Assembly: GCF_000423345.1 (NCBI RefSeq)
Contig: NZ_AUHU01000003.1
Span: forward strand, 642,578 to 706,577
Direction: 5' to 3'
DNA length: 64,000 nt
DNA from: Marinimicrobium agarilyticum DSM 16975
GTDB lineage: Bacteria; Pseudomonadota; Gammaproteobacteria; Pseudomonadales; Cellvibrionaceae
A program made the position numbers and the translations under genes. Shown piece by piece: positions 18,693 to 27,158 of the stretch. The notes beneath the pieces are model-generated. The model did not search any database and was not told the DNA's origin. It was given only the letters and a program-made list of their open reading frames with translations. The first letter of the stretch is position 1; every line of letters begins with the position of its first letter.

Positions 18693-19529
18693 ATGACGAC
18701 CTGCGAACCTACACCGCCGCGCTGGGCGGCAGTTATCACGGACTTGTGCCGATACATTGAAGCGGCGGAGCAGCCCCCGACGCTTGAAGAACTGGCCCAA
18801 CGCGCGGGTTGGAGCCGCTACCACCTCCAGCGCAAATTCAAGGCAATCACCGGGCTGAGCCCGCGCGGCTACGCGGCGGCGGTGCGTTCGGCTAAAGTCC
18901 GGCAGGAGCTGAAGTCCGGTGAGTCGGTGACCGAGGCCATCTATCAGTCCGGCTACAATTCCAGCGGCCGGTTCTACGAGGCCTCCGGCCAGATGTTGGG
19001 CATGACCCCCAGCCGGTATCGGGCCGGTGGGGCGGACACCGATATCCACTTCGCTGTGGGCGAGTGCTCCTTGGGGAGCATCCTGGTGGCGCGCAGCGCG
19101 AAAGGCGTTTGCGCCATTTACCTGGGAGACGATCCAAATGCGTTGGCCCATGCTCTGGAAGACCAGTTTCCCGCCGCCAACCTGCTGGCCGGTGACCGGG
19201 AGTTCGAACAAGTCGTTGCCCAAGTGGTCGGGTTTGTGGAGTCGCCCGAGCTGGGGCTCGACTTGCCCCTGGATATCCGCGGCACGGCCTTCCAGCAACG
19301 GGTGTGGGAGCTGCTGCGGCAGATACCCATAGGGCAGACTCTGAGTTACGCCGAGGTGGCCAAACGGTTGGGTAACCCCAACGCGGTTCGCGCCGTCGCA
19401 GGAGCCTGTGCGGCCAATCGGTTGGCCGTCGTTATTCCCTGCCACCGCGTGGTGCGAAGCGATGGCAGCCTGTCCGGCTATCGCTGGGGGGTAGAGCGAA
19501 AGAAAATGTTACTCGAACGGGAGTCCTAA
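18693..19529 (+). CDS. Ada-like O6-methylguanine-DNA methyltransferase with AraC-type HTH
   Basis: The 278-residue protein repairs O6-alkylguanine by transfer to its own cysteine. Residues about 10-115 are an AraC-type HTH (LEELAQRAGWSRYHLQRKFKAITGLSP). Residues about 118-278 are the alkyltransferase, with the acceptor Cys250 in VIPCHRVV and a typical GTAFQQRVWELLRQIPIGQT segment. The N-terminal zinc-binding Ada domain, which senses methylphosphotriesters through a cysteine, is absent. The ATG at 18693 is preceded by GAGAGGAAGG. The downstream CDF gene begins directly after the stop, so three genes form one transcript. Confidence 0.9.
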   Translation: MTTCEPTPPRWAAVITDLCRYIEAAEQPPTLEELAQRAGWSRYHLQRKFKAITGLSPRGYAAAVRSAKVRQELKSGESVTEAIYQSGYNSSGRFYEASGQMLGMTPSRYRAGGADTDIHFAVGECSLGSILVARSAKGVCAIYLGDDPNALAHALEDQFPAANLLAGDREFEQVVAQVVGFVESPELGLDLPLDIRGTAFQQRVWELLRQIPIGQTLSYAEVAKRLGNPNAVRAVAGACAANRLAVVIPCHRVVRSDGSLSGYRWGVERKKMLLERES

Positions 19530-20147
19530 ATGGCCGGATGTTGTGAGCACGACGGTGAAGAATTGGCCGCACTGCGCGAACGCCAGAGTGGCGTCCTGAA
19601 AATCGTTCTCGGCATTAATGCCGTGATGTTTGTGGTCATTATCGGCGCGGGACTCTATGCCAGCTCCTCTGCGTTGTTGACCGACAGTCTGGATAACCTG
19701 GGCGATGTGTTTACCTATGCCCTGAGCCTGTGGGCCGTGCAGTTGAGTGCCCGCGCGAAAGCGCAGGTGGCGTTCTTCAAAGGCGGTCTGATTCTGCTGG
19801 CGGCGTTGGCGGTACTGATGCAGGTTGGTTACAAATTATGGCACCCGGCGGTGCCCCTGTTTGAAGTCATGGGTCTGTTCAGTCTGCTGGCACTGATAGC
19901 CAACGGCACTTGCCTTACGTTGCTGTGGCGCCATCGGGGGGACGATGTGAATATGCGCTCGGTATGGGAATGCAGTCGCAACGATGTAGCCGCCAACCTT
20001 GCGGTTTTTCTGGCGGCGGCCGGCGTCTGGCTGACGGACGCGGGCTGGCCCGACTTGCTGGTGGCGTTTTTACTGGCGCTATTGTTTTTGCGTTCAGCGG
20101 TTCGTGTGCTGTCTTCCGCCCGGTCTTCTTATCGGAGTGAAACCTGA
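19530..20147 (+). CDS. Short cation diffusion facilitator-like transporter
   Basis: The 205-residue membrane protein starts with a metal-binding-like CCEHDGEE and has about six hydrophobic segments. The segment SSSALLTDSLDNLGDVFTYALSL matches the CDF transmembrane signature with its S..AD/DSLDN.GD metal site. A second polar pair lies at CSRNDVAANLAV, corresponding to the helix-5 HxxxD-like site. The C-terminal cytoplasmic domain of CDF proteins is missing, giving a short form. It probably exports a divalent metal by proton exchange. It follows the Ada-like gene without a gap and overlaps the DJ-1 gene by one base. Confidence 0.82.
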   Translation: MAGCCEHDGEELAALRERQSGVLKIVLGINAVMFVVIIGAGLYASSSALLTDSLDNLGDVFTYALSLWAVQLSARAKAQVAFFKGGLILLAALAVLMQVGYKLWHPAVPLFEVMGLFSLLALIANGTCLTLLWRHRGDDVNMRSVWECSRNDVAANLAVFLAAAGVWLTDAGWPDLLVAFLLALLFLRSAVRVLSSARSSYRSET

Positions 20148-20746
20148 TGACAAGACGAGTCGGCATTTACCTGTTTTCTCACGTGGAAATCCTGGACTTC
20201 GCCGGGCCCTACGAAGTGTTCACCGCCGCCACTCGGGTCCATTCGCGTGAACACCCGGGTGACCCCGCGCCGTTTGAGGTGGTCACCCTGGCGGAGACCC
20301 TGGCGCCGGTCCGGGCGAGAGCGGGGCTGGTGGTGACCCCGGATTACACGCTGGACGATCATCCGCCGTTGGATATCCTTCTGGTGCCCGGTGGCGTCGT
20401 GACGGACGAGCTCAATAACCCGCAGCTGATCGACTGGCTGGTTCGAACCGCCGCCGACACGGAGCTGACCGCATCCGTGTGTACGGGCGCTTTTTTACTG
20501 GCCAAGGCGGGCCTATTGAACGGAAAGCGTGCCACCACTCATTGGGAAGACGTGGAGGATTTGCGCCGAGACTTCCCGGAAACTCAAGTGCAGGAGAATG
20601 TGCGCTGGGTGGATGAAGGAAAACTGATCACCTCGGGCGGCGTAGCGGCCGGTATCGATATGAGCCTGCACATTGTGCGTCGGCTCAGTGGCGAAACGCT
20701 GGCGGTGAAAACGGCCCGTCAGATTGATGTTCCCTGGTCCGCCTGA
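20147..20746 (+). CDS. DJ-1/PfpI-family protein (isonitrile hydratase-like)
   Basis: The 199-residue protein has the class I glutamine amidotransferase-like fold. The conserved nucleophile Cys112 lies in ASVCTGAFLLAKAGLL, followed by GKRATTHWEDVEDL, a pattern shared with isonitrile hydratases and with the sensor domain of GlxA regulators. The upstream acid is in the DFAGPYEVF segment. No HTH is present, so it is an enzyme or chaperone-type DJ-1 protein. Its ATG overlaps the TGA of the CDF gene by one base, marking coupled translation. The shared operon with Ada and CDF suggests a stress-response theme. Confidence 0.85.
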   Translation: MTRRVGIYLFSHVEILDFAGPYEVFTAATRVHSREHPGDPAPFEVVTLAETLAPVRARAGLVVTPDYTLDDHPPLDILLVPGGVVTDELNNPQLIDWLVRTAADTELTASVCTGAFLLAKAGLLNGKRATTHWEDVEDLRRDFPETQVQENVRWVDEGKLITSGGVAAGIDMSLHIVRRLSGETLAVKTARQIDVPWSA

Positions 20747-20758
20747 CGGCCCGGGGAA

Positions 20759-20983
20759 TCACTCCTGTTCCAGTTCTTCCTTGTTGCGCTGGTACTCTTC
20801 GTGTTTATCCGGTACATGCTCCAGGCAGACCTCCTTCTGGCCATAGGGCAAATGGTTGCACTCGTCGATCTTGGCTTGCCGGCTACCGTCGTAGATACCC
20901 TGTTGGGTGAAGCTGCAACCGCTGGCGAAGGCAATACTCAGAACAAAAAGCGAGACGAATCGTTTTGAAGTTGGCGTGTTCAT
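20759..20983 (-). CDS. Small lipoprotein of unknown function
   Basis: The 74-residue protein has a short signal peptide ending in a lipobox-like FASGC (Cys23). A 50-residue polar tail carries two more cysteines (DECNHLPYGQKEVCLEHV) that could form a disulfide. The C-terminus is rich in Glu, Gln and Lys. It is convergent with the DJ-1 gene and lies 12 bases from its end. I do not know the family, but small lipoproteins of this form are common in marine gammaproteobacteria. Confidence 0.75.
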   Translation of the reverse strand: MNTPTSKRFVSLFVLSIAFASGCSFTQQGIYDGSRQAKIDECNHLPYGQKEVCLEHVPDKHEEYQRNKEELEQE

Positions 20984-21040
20984 AATGGCTATCTCTGGGC
21001 CGTGATTGAGGGTTGGTGTCAGTGTCCCGTTAGAAGTTCC

Positions 21041-21991
21041 TCAGCGGTCGTCCTGCCAAAGCCACCGCAATCCCTCCGGGAGGAGCGCGCCGGGGTGGTC
21101 GTCATTGTGAACGCCGTCGGTCCAGACATGCGTAAACTGATAGCGAGGCCCCGTGTCTTCACGCTCATTGGCGGCGCGGTTGGCGTAACCCAGGGCGGCC
21201 ACCATTTGCTGGTTGGCCAGAAACCAGTTCCCCCATTCGTTATCCAGGTCATTGGTGCCGTCCTGAAAGAAGACCCGCACGGGGCGGATGGCACTCCTTC
21301 GAATTAACGCGGGGTAATCCTGCCCGCCCAATTGCACGGGGTCGGCCTTCGGCTTGAAGCCGATGGACACGTAACTGCCAATGCCGCTGTACACCTTTCG
21401 GAAGTAATCCGGCCTTTCCCACGCCGCCGTAAAGGCGGCAATGGCGCCACTGCTGGTGCCGCCGATGGCGCGCTGTTCCGGGTCATCGGTCAAATGGTAA
21501 TCGGCCTCAATAACCGGGATCAGCTCTTCAATCAGCATTCGGGCATAGCGGTCATTCAGCGCGTCGTACTCTTCGGCCCGGTGGTTGGGGTTGCTCATGC
21601 CCAGATCGTCAGGATAGGAGTCGGCCTTATGCCCGGGGGTGACGAACAGGCCGATGGTGACCGGCATGTCGCCCCGGGCGATCAGGTTTTCCATGACCTG
21701 GTGAATACGGATGGAGCCCTCCGGGTTGGTGGCGCGCTGGCCGTCCTGAAACACCAAAAGGCTCGCCGGGTTGGTCTCGCGGTATTGCGCTGGCACGAAT
21801 ACCCAATAGCGCCGTACAGTGCCTTCGAACACCTCACTGTGAAACTCGAACGGCCCTTTCAAAGTGCCTCGCGGCACCCCCTCTTGTGGGATGTGGTCGG
21901 CGGTGAGGCCGATGTTCGTGCGCACATTCAACTCGTGGGCGCTGGTCGCGGCAGCGAACGCACAGAGCAGAGACAGTATTAACCCTTTCAT
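21041..21991 (-). CDS. Secreted alpha/beta-hydrolase esterase (CE1/enterochelin esterase-like)
   Basis: The 316-residue protein begins with a signal peptide (MKGLILSLLCAFAAATSA). It then shows the esterase D/CE1 fold: RRYWVFVPAQY, LLVFQDGQ, the nucleophile Ser in GGTSSGAIAAF, an Asp in FQDGTNDLDN and the His in DGVHNDDHPG. Relatives hydrolyse acetyl, feruloyl or siderophore esters. A role in side-chain removal from plant polysaccharides would suit this organism, but the gene is outside the main cell wall cluster. The start at 21991 is preferred over 22006 because AGGAA precedes it and the signal peptide begins there. Confidence 0.82.
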   Translation of the reverse strand: MKGLILSLLCAFAAATSAHELNVRTNIGLTADHIPQEGVPRGTLKGPFEFHSEVFEGTVRRYWVFVPAQYRETNPASLLVFQDGQRATNPEGSIRIHQVMENLIARGDMPVTIGLFVTPGHKADSYPDDLGMSNPNHRAEEYDALNDRYARMLIEELIPVIEADYHLTDDPEQRAIGGTSSGAIAAFTAAWERPDYFRKVYSGIGSYVSIGFKPKADPVQLGGQDYPALIRRSAIRPVRVFFQDGTNDLDNEWGNWFLANQQMVAALGYANRAANEREDTGPRYQFTHVWTDGVHNDDHPGALLPEGLRWLWQDDR

Positions 21992-22150
21992 AGCCGATTC
22001 CTGCATCGTTATTGTTAATGGTGGGTGAACGATAGCAGATTTGGGGAAGGGGGTTCACTCTGTAAGATCGAGAGTGATTACCATTCTCGAAATTAGAATA
22101 ATGTCGGAGTTCAGTCAACCAATTCGTTGTCGCTTACGTATCTGTTAGAA

Positions 22151-22168
22151 TTTGAGCGAATGCTCAAA
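22151..22168. promoter_or_regulatory. Palindromic operator candidate before the old yellow enzyme gene
   Basis: A perfect seven-base inverted repeat, TTTGAGC and GCTCAAA, with the four-base spacer GAAT, follows a -10-like TAGAAT (22146-22151). Its position 47 bases before the start codon fits repression by a redox or electrophile sensor, as NemR does for nemA in E. coli. The regulator is not in the window. Confidence 0.55.
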
Positions 22169-22214
22169 CCATCGGCGATGGCCGCCCCTTTACAGGCCGC
22201 AACAGGAGTTTTTC

Positions 22215-23285
22215 ATGCCCACGCTTTTTGACCCCATTCAGATCGGCGACCTGGCACTGCCCAACCGCATGATCATGGCACCGCTCACCCGTTGCCGCGC
22301 CAGTGTTGGCCGGGTGCCCAACGACATGATGGCCGAGTATTACGCTCAGCGCGCTGGCGCCGGTATGATCATCAGCGAAGCCACGTCGGTCACGCCCATG
22401 GGGGTGGGTTATCCCAACACACCCGGCATTTGGTCCGAGGACCAGACAGAGGGCTGGAAAAAGGTGACCAAGGCGGTGCATGAGCGCGGGGGCAAAATCC
22501 TTCTGCAGCTTTGGCACGTGGGCCGGATCTCCGACCCCATATACCTGGACGGTGAGTTGCCGGTGGCCTCCAGCGCCATCAAGCCGGAGGGGACTGTCAG
22601 TCTGGTTCGCCCCCAGAAAGAGTATGTTCAGCCCCGCGCCTTGGATACCGATGAAATCCCCGCATTGATCGAAGCCTTTCGCAAGGGGGCGGAAAATGCC
22701 CGTGCGGCAGGGTTTGATGGGGTGGAAATCCACGGCGCCAACGGATACCTGCTCGACCAGTTCCTGCAGAGCAGCACCAACCAGCGGACCGACCAGTACG
22801 GCGGCTCCCTGGAAAACCGCGCCCGGCTGATGCTGGAAATCACCGATGCGGTGCTCAGCGTCTGGGAACCGGGCCGCGTCGGAATGCACCTGGCCCCGCG
22901 CGGCGATGGCCACGATATGGGGGACGAGAACCCGGAGGCAACCTTCGGTTATGTCGCCCAAGAACTGGGCAAGCGCGGCATCGCTTTTATCGCCACCCGC
23001 GAGCATGCCGCTGAGGACAGCCTGGGCCCCACTCTAAAGGCGCGGTTCGGCGGCACCTACATTGCCAATGAAGGCTTTGATAAAGATCTGGCCAACCAGT
23101 GGCTGAAAGAAGGCAAGGCGGATGCCGTTGCCTTTGGCCGGTTGTTTATTGCCAACCCCGATTTACCCAAACGCTTCGAGGAAGACGCTCCCCTGAACGA
23201 GCAACATCCTGAAACCTTCTATGCCTCGGGCCCAATGGGCTATGTGGACTACCCGGCTTTACAGGCATACCCTGTCGACGCCTGA
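22215..23285 (+). CDS. Old yellow enzyme family alkene reductase
   Basis: This 356-residue FMN enzyme reduces activated double bonds, nitro compounds or N-ethylmaleimide with NAD(P)H. Typical motifs are LPNRMIMAPLTRCRA, SEATSVTPMGVGYPNTPGIW, the substrate-binding HGANGYLLDQFLQ and TDQYGGSLENRARL, and the C-terminal VAFGRLFIANPDLP. The ATG at 22215 follows ACAGGAG by six bases; the longer frame from 22152 would place the start in the promoter. It is close to NemA and XenB in length and motif set. A single gene with its own operator and a strong terminator. Confidence 0.93.
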   Translation: MPTLFDPIQIGDLALPNRMIMAPLTRCRASVGRVPNDMMAEYYAQRAGAGMIISEATSVTPMGVGYPNTPGIWSEDQTEGWKKVTKAVHERGGKILLQLWHVGRISDPIYLDGELPVASSAIKPEGTVSLVRPQKEYVQPRALDTDEIPALIEAFRKGAENARAAGFDGVEIHGANGYLLDQFLQSSTNQRTDQYGGSLENRARLMLEITDAVLSVWEPGRVGMHLAPRGDGHDMGDENPEATFGYVAQELGKRGIAFIATREHAAEDSLGPTLKARFGGTYIANEGFDKDLANQWLKEGKADAVAFGRLFIANPDLPKRFEEDAPLNEQHPETFYASGPMGYVDYPALQAYPVDA

Positions 23286-23310
23286 TTTGTTGGTTGATGG
23301 CGCAGTATCA

Positions 23311-23336
23311 AAAGGTGGGCATTGCCCACCTTTTTT
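23311..23336 (+). terminator. Rho-independent terminator after the alkene reductase gene
   Basis: The stem AAAGGTGGGC and GCCCACCTTT (ten base pairs) with a three-base loop runs into a T-tract (TTTTTT at 23331-23336). It lies 26 bases past the stop codon and is a textbook intrinsic terminator. Confidence 0.92.
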
Positions 23337-23696
23337 ATTCAGTCCTCATCGAATTATTGTCAGGTCATCTCATTCCGGTTTTTCCGGGCCTTCTTCTGTT
23401 AAAAAAGTGTTGGCGTTGTACCTCGGGTTATTCCAAAAACAGGAGGTTAACGCGCTTCCTATTACGAATCGCCATGAAATAAGTGCACTCCTAAAATTAC
23501 TGGCGCAAGCTTCAACGCGAAAGAAATTTCTGGTTGCCATTGTGAGAAGCTGGACTACGATAAAAGTGACGTCCAGGGCATGGGTTGCCTCATTGGTTTT
23601 TCATGTGGATCGTGAAAGCGTCGCCTAGCCAGGCAGTTCAGGGTGGTGGCACGGTAGCCCATGCGGTCACAACCGCTCAAGAATGGAGTTGGCACC
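23337..23696. other. Intergenic region with no gene
   Basis: This stretch between a terminator and the cytochrome-like gene has lower GC than its surroundings. I see no protein-like reading frame on either strand, no RNA gene and no clear repeat. The frames that cross it have no family resemblance. It should contain the promoter of the lod-like operon. The sequence may include decayed coding material that can no longer be recognised. Confidence 0.45.
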
Positions 23697-25061
23697 TTGA
23701 AAACAGAAAAATTATCCCACCGTAGATTCATTCGCCATGGCGTTACATTGGTGGCGCTGCTCATGTTCTCGCACTTTTCTTCGGCCGAGTGCAAACCGCA
23801 GTCGAACTGGTTTCCGCATTCGCAGACGCCGGAGCCCAACCATCAAGCGTTTGCCAGCAAAACGAACTGCGAATTTCATCAATGGTCTTGGCAGATGTTT
23901 CTCTGGTTGACCAAAGATGTCGACGGAAAACCGCTGTTTCTGTCCATGATGCCACCTTATGAACTGCTCGGCATGTCGTCCGAGGGGTTGATGCCCCGCA
24001 TGCAGAAAAGCGACTCGCCCGAATCTTTTGAGGAGTATCTGCAGGCGGGAACCGACGGCATCATGGTGGATCAGGACGGTAAAGCGGTCTACTACTCCCA
24101 GTACTTGAATAAGGACTTTGTTCAGTTCATTCAGGAGAATCGCTTGGTCGACCCGTCCGTCGTGCAGGACTTTGATCCCGATACCCCTTTCCCTGTTGGT
24201 GCGGTAGAACTGAAAGTGTCGTGGAAAGTCATGCAGCCGGGTGACTACCGGTCGGACATGTTTGTGATGAGTGGCGAGGTCAATCGCCTCGAGAACCGTG
24301 ACGGAAAAATCGTGGTCAACCCCAATGAAACGGAAACCGTTCAGTTGGGGCTGGTGGGTTTTCATATTGCCGGTGTGGTGAAGGGTCATCCGGAGATGAT
24401 CTGGGCCACCTTTGAACACAAAGATAATGCGCCCAATGTGCCCACTCCCCAGGAATTGAGCCCCGATACGCTCGGCCCCGATACCGTCATCAGTGAAAAG
24501 GACTGGACCTTCTATAAAGCGGGGACCACGTACCGGAATTGCAATGTGAACCTGGCCAGCACCAACCGGCTTACTCTGGATGAAGCCTCCCAGACACTGA
24601 AGCCGGTCACGCAAATATGCCGACAGTTTGAGTTCGGCAACGTACCGCCCGATCCGGATACCAAACCCGACCCAACGATTCAGACCAACAACGACAATAT
24701 CGCCAGTCTGAACCAGGGGGTACATCAGGCGTTGAGCACTGATGATGTGTGGCGAAACTACTTTGAAGTGGGAGCCATCTGGTTCGCACGGATTGATGGT
24801 CTGAAGCCGGGGATGTCGCTGGAGAATGACGAGATCCTCACCGGCTCGCTCACATTGTCCAATGCCACCATCGAAACCTACACGCAGAATCAGAGCACCA
24901 TGAACAATTGCTTCCGGTGCCACAATACGATGCAGGCCTTTACCAAAGGCGATAGCCTGGACCCGCTTCCGGCGCTTAATCTGAACATCAGTCACGCCTT
25001 CCAGAACATCTACTTCTGGTCCCAGAACACGCCGTCCCGGGAAACAAAGGACGAAGAATAA
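23697..25061 (+). CDS. Exported cytochrome c-like protein, one CxxCH, upstream of LodA
   Basis: The 454-residue protein has a signal peptide (RRFIRHGVTLVALLMFSHFSSAEC) and one heme-binding motif, CFRCH at 405-409 near the C-terminus. The body is a large beta-rich domain of no family I can name, with WQMFLWLTKD and AVELKVSWKVMQPGDYR. The TTG start at 23697 lies nine bases after GGAG and gives the best signal peptide; an ATG at 23661 adds 12 residues. It is 20 bases before the LodA-type gene, so both are probably co-transcribed. A periplasmic electron acceptor for the quinone enzyme is an attractive inference, but LodA-type enzymes usually pass electrons to oxygen. Confidence 0.72.
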   Translation: MKTEKLSHRRFIRHGVTLVALLMFSHFSSAECKPQSNWFPHSQTPEPNHQAFASKTNCEFHQWSWQMFLWLTKDVDGKPLFLSMMPPYELLGMSSEGLMPRMQKSDSPESFEEYLQAGTDGIMVDQDGKAVYYSQYLNKDFVQFIQENRLVDPSVVQDFDPDTPFPVGAVELKVSWKVMQPGDYRSDMFVMSGEVNRLENRDGKIVVNPNETETVQLGLVGFHIAGVVKGHPEMIWATFEHKDNAPNVPTPQELSPDTLGPDTVISEKDWTFYKAGTTYRNCNVNLASTNRLTLDEASQTLKPVTQICRQFEFGNVPPDPDTKPDPTIQTNNDNIASLNQGVHQALSTDDVWRNYFEVGAIWFARIDGLKPGMSLENDEILTGSLTLSNATIETYTQNQSTMNNCFRCHNTMQAFTKGDSLDPLPALNLNISHAFQNIYFWSQNTPSRETKDEE

Positions 25062-25081
25062 GGCCAAGAGGAGAAGACATC

Positions 25082-27151
25082 ATGTCAGAAGCATACTTTC
25101 GCGTTCATCCCAGCATTAATTTCGCACGGGTCGGCACCAGTGCCGAGTTCTACATTGCACCGGAAACCGCGGCGGGGAAAGTCGTTGATAAAACGACGGG
25201 GCAGTTTGGTGGCCTGCCGATTAAGAAGGGTACCGAGAATATCCCCATCGAAGAGGCCGACCTGAGGGATGAAAAAAACAACCCGCTCCGCCAGGCGGCG
25301 CGGTTTCGAGTGTTCGCTTACGATCAACCACAACAACAGTACCCGGCCGAGGATCATGGCCGGGAAGTCAAGGTCGGCGACACCGTGGGGGGCAAGGTCA
25401 TCCAGGACATTGTCTGGCAGGTTCATCTGGCCAACAAGAAAGCCAACAACTACCGAATAACCTCCGACGTTGATGGAGAAAAGAAGGAAGAAGGTGTCGT
25501 GGCTTATGAGGACGGCAAAACACCGCCCTTGCGCAATCCGCAAATCCCGGGGAGCGCGAGTGACGCCAACCGCCTGCGCACACTGGTGATCGATGCCGGA
25601 CCGCGAGCCCTGTCCGTCGCGCAAGGGAACGGCGGCCCAGTACCCTTCAACGCCAGCACGCCGGCCAGCCATGTCAACCAGAAGGGCCAGGTCGAGTCCA
25701 TCAGTGACTACCCCTTCAGCTTTCCCGATGATCACTTCACCCTGTACAACCCGCGGGGCCCGATTGACTCACTGGGTGAAATGCAACTGGAGGCGGGCAC
25801 CGGCCGGTTGCTGGTAACCGGCGGTTACGGCAAGGCCAGTGGCATCATCACTGATGGCGCACCACCGGAGCTGAATGATGCCATCGACAATAACAAATGG
25901 TTTGACGATACGTCCGACGGGCCGGTTATTGCCACCATCGTGTTTAACGACGGTTCCATCACCCAGGCGGTACAGGGCTGGATTGTGTGCACCGACCCGG
26001 GTTTCGCCCCGCAAACCCGCAACGTGGTTTCCTGCTGGGACGACATCTATAACACCTGGGTTGAGCAGTTGGGGTTGGTTCCCGAAATGTTCGCCAACGG
26101 CCAGTACAATGCCAGCTACGACGCAGCGTTCGATGAGCATGTTCAGCCCATCTTCCATGCGGCGTTGCTGCAACGCTGGAACACCAACCTCCCCAGTGGC
26201 GGCGTCAATGGCCACAATTTTGTTGCCTCCATCCAGCCGGGGGATGATCCGAAAAAGAAAATCCCCAATCTTAAATCCCTGATTCGCGACCCCAATAAGC
26301 CTGAGGAAGACGAAGAGGGCGTGAAGATGCCGCTGGCATTGGGCGACGCAATGCGGAGCTTCCTCAGCCTCAGCCCAACTCAATACTTCCTGCTCATGCA
26401 ATGGTACGACGGCAAATCCACCGAGAGTGCGCCGGCGCTGGGCGAGGGCGAAAGGCTGGATCAGGTCGCGCTGGAAAACTGCCTGGGGGGCCGTTACTCA
26501 CCGGGGATCGACCTCACCTTTATTGTGCGGGATGTTCATTTTTACGAGCAGAACTGGCAAGGAAAAACCGGCCCTTTCCGGGTCAATATGCAGACACTGG
26601 ATTACTCCAAGGTACAGTCTGACAAGCCCTTTCTGAGCGAAGGCTATATTCCCCTGAGGTCTGCTCCGGTCGAGCCTGGTGATCTGTGCAAGTTTATGTC
26701 TCTGCCCTGGCATACAGACTACAACAGCTGCGCCACGCATACGCCGGACCCCAACAAGCCCAAGGGTAACAATACGCTCTACTGGTCCTGGCCCGGCCAG
26801 CGCCCGGTGAATGTTTACCCCGCCAGCCAGTGCACCTTTGATGGTGATAAGTGGAACTTGGGCGGGCAGGTGTTCAGTGTGCGCGGCAACGAGGGGCACG
26901 GTACCGAAACCGGCTATCCGCAACAGGAAGGCCGCTACCAGTGCTATTTCGATTTCGTCGAAAACTGGCAGAAGGTGGGCTTTATCATTCAGGGAACACA
27001 GATCCCGGCGGAGCAGGGCGGCCACTACGGCAGTGATAAATTTCTGGAAGTCGCCAGCCTGTTTGAGACCGACGGCCAAGTGGTTGAACCCTGGCCGACG
27101 GCGGTATTACCGGGATACAAAGCACCAACGGACTGTGGGCCCAAGGGGTAG
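25082..27151 (+). CDS. LodA/GoxA-type CTQ-dependent amino acid oxidase
   Basis: This 689-residue protein opens FRVHPSINFARVGTSAEFYI, diagnostic of the family of L-lysine 6-oxidase (LodA) and glycine oxidase (GoxA). These carry cysteine-tryptophylquinone made from a Cys and a Trp in the chain. The best candidates here are Cys467 in ALENCLGGRY and Trp543 in SLPWHTDYN, 76 residues apart; as I recall, the spacing is about 65 in LodA. No signal peptide is seen. The partner flavoprotein follows after seven bases. The amino acid substrate cannot be told; family members produce hydrogen peroxide and ammonia and can be antibacterial. Confidence 0.9.
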   Translation: MSEAYFRVHPSINFARVGTSAEFYIAPETAAGKVVDKTTGQFGGLPIKKGTENIPIEEADLRDEKNNPLRQAARFRVFAYDQPQQQYPAEDHGREVKVGDTVGGKVIQDIVWQVHLANKKANNYRITSDVDGEKKEEGVVAYEDGKTPPLRNPQIPGSASDANRLRTLVIDAGPRALSVAQGNGGPVPFNASTPASHVNQKGQVESISDYPFSFPDDHFTLYNPRGPIDSLGEMQLEAGTGRLLVTGGYGKASGIITDGAPPELNDAIDNNKWFDDTSDGPVIATIVFNDGSITQAVQGWIVCTDPGFAPQTRNVVSCWDDIYNTWVEQLGLVPEMFANGQYNASYDAAFDEHVQPIFHAALLQRWNTNLPSGGVNGHNFVASIQPGDDPKKKIPNLKSLIRDPNKPEEDEEGVKMPLALGDAMRSFLSLSPTQYFLLMQWYDGKSTESAPALGEGERLDQVALENCLGGRYSPGIDLTFIVRDVHFYEQNWQGKTGPFRVNMQTLDYSKVQSDKPFLSEGYIPLRSAPVEPGDLCKFMSLPWHTDYNSCATHTPDPNKPKGNNTLYWSWPGQRPVNVYPASQCTFDGDKWNLGGQVFSVRGNEGHGTETGYPQQEGRYQCYFDFVENWQKVGFIIQGTQIPAEQGGHYGSDKFLEVASLFETDGQVVEPWPTAVLPGYKAPTDCGPKG

Positions 27152-27158
27152 CCGCCGG

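Noticed and set aside
23337..23660. Possible transposase remnant in the low-GC gap before the lod-like operon
   Set aside because: Only a few residues in one frame looked suggestive; no inverted repeats or catalytic motif.
25593..25817. Short frames inside the lodA-like gene
   Set aside because: Shadows in other frames with no independent support.
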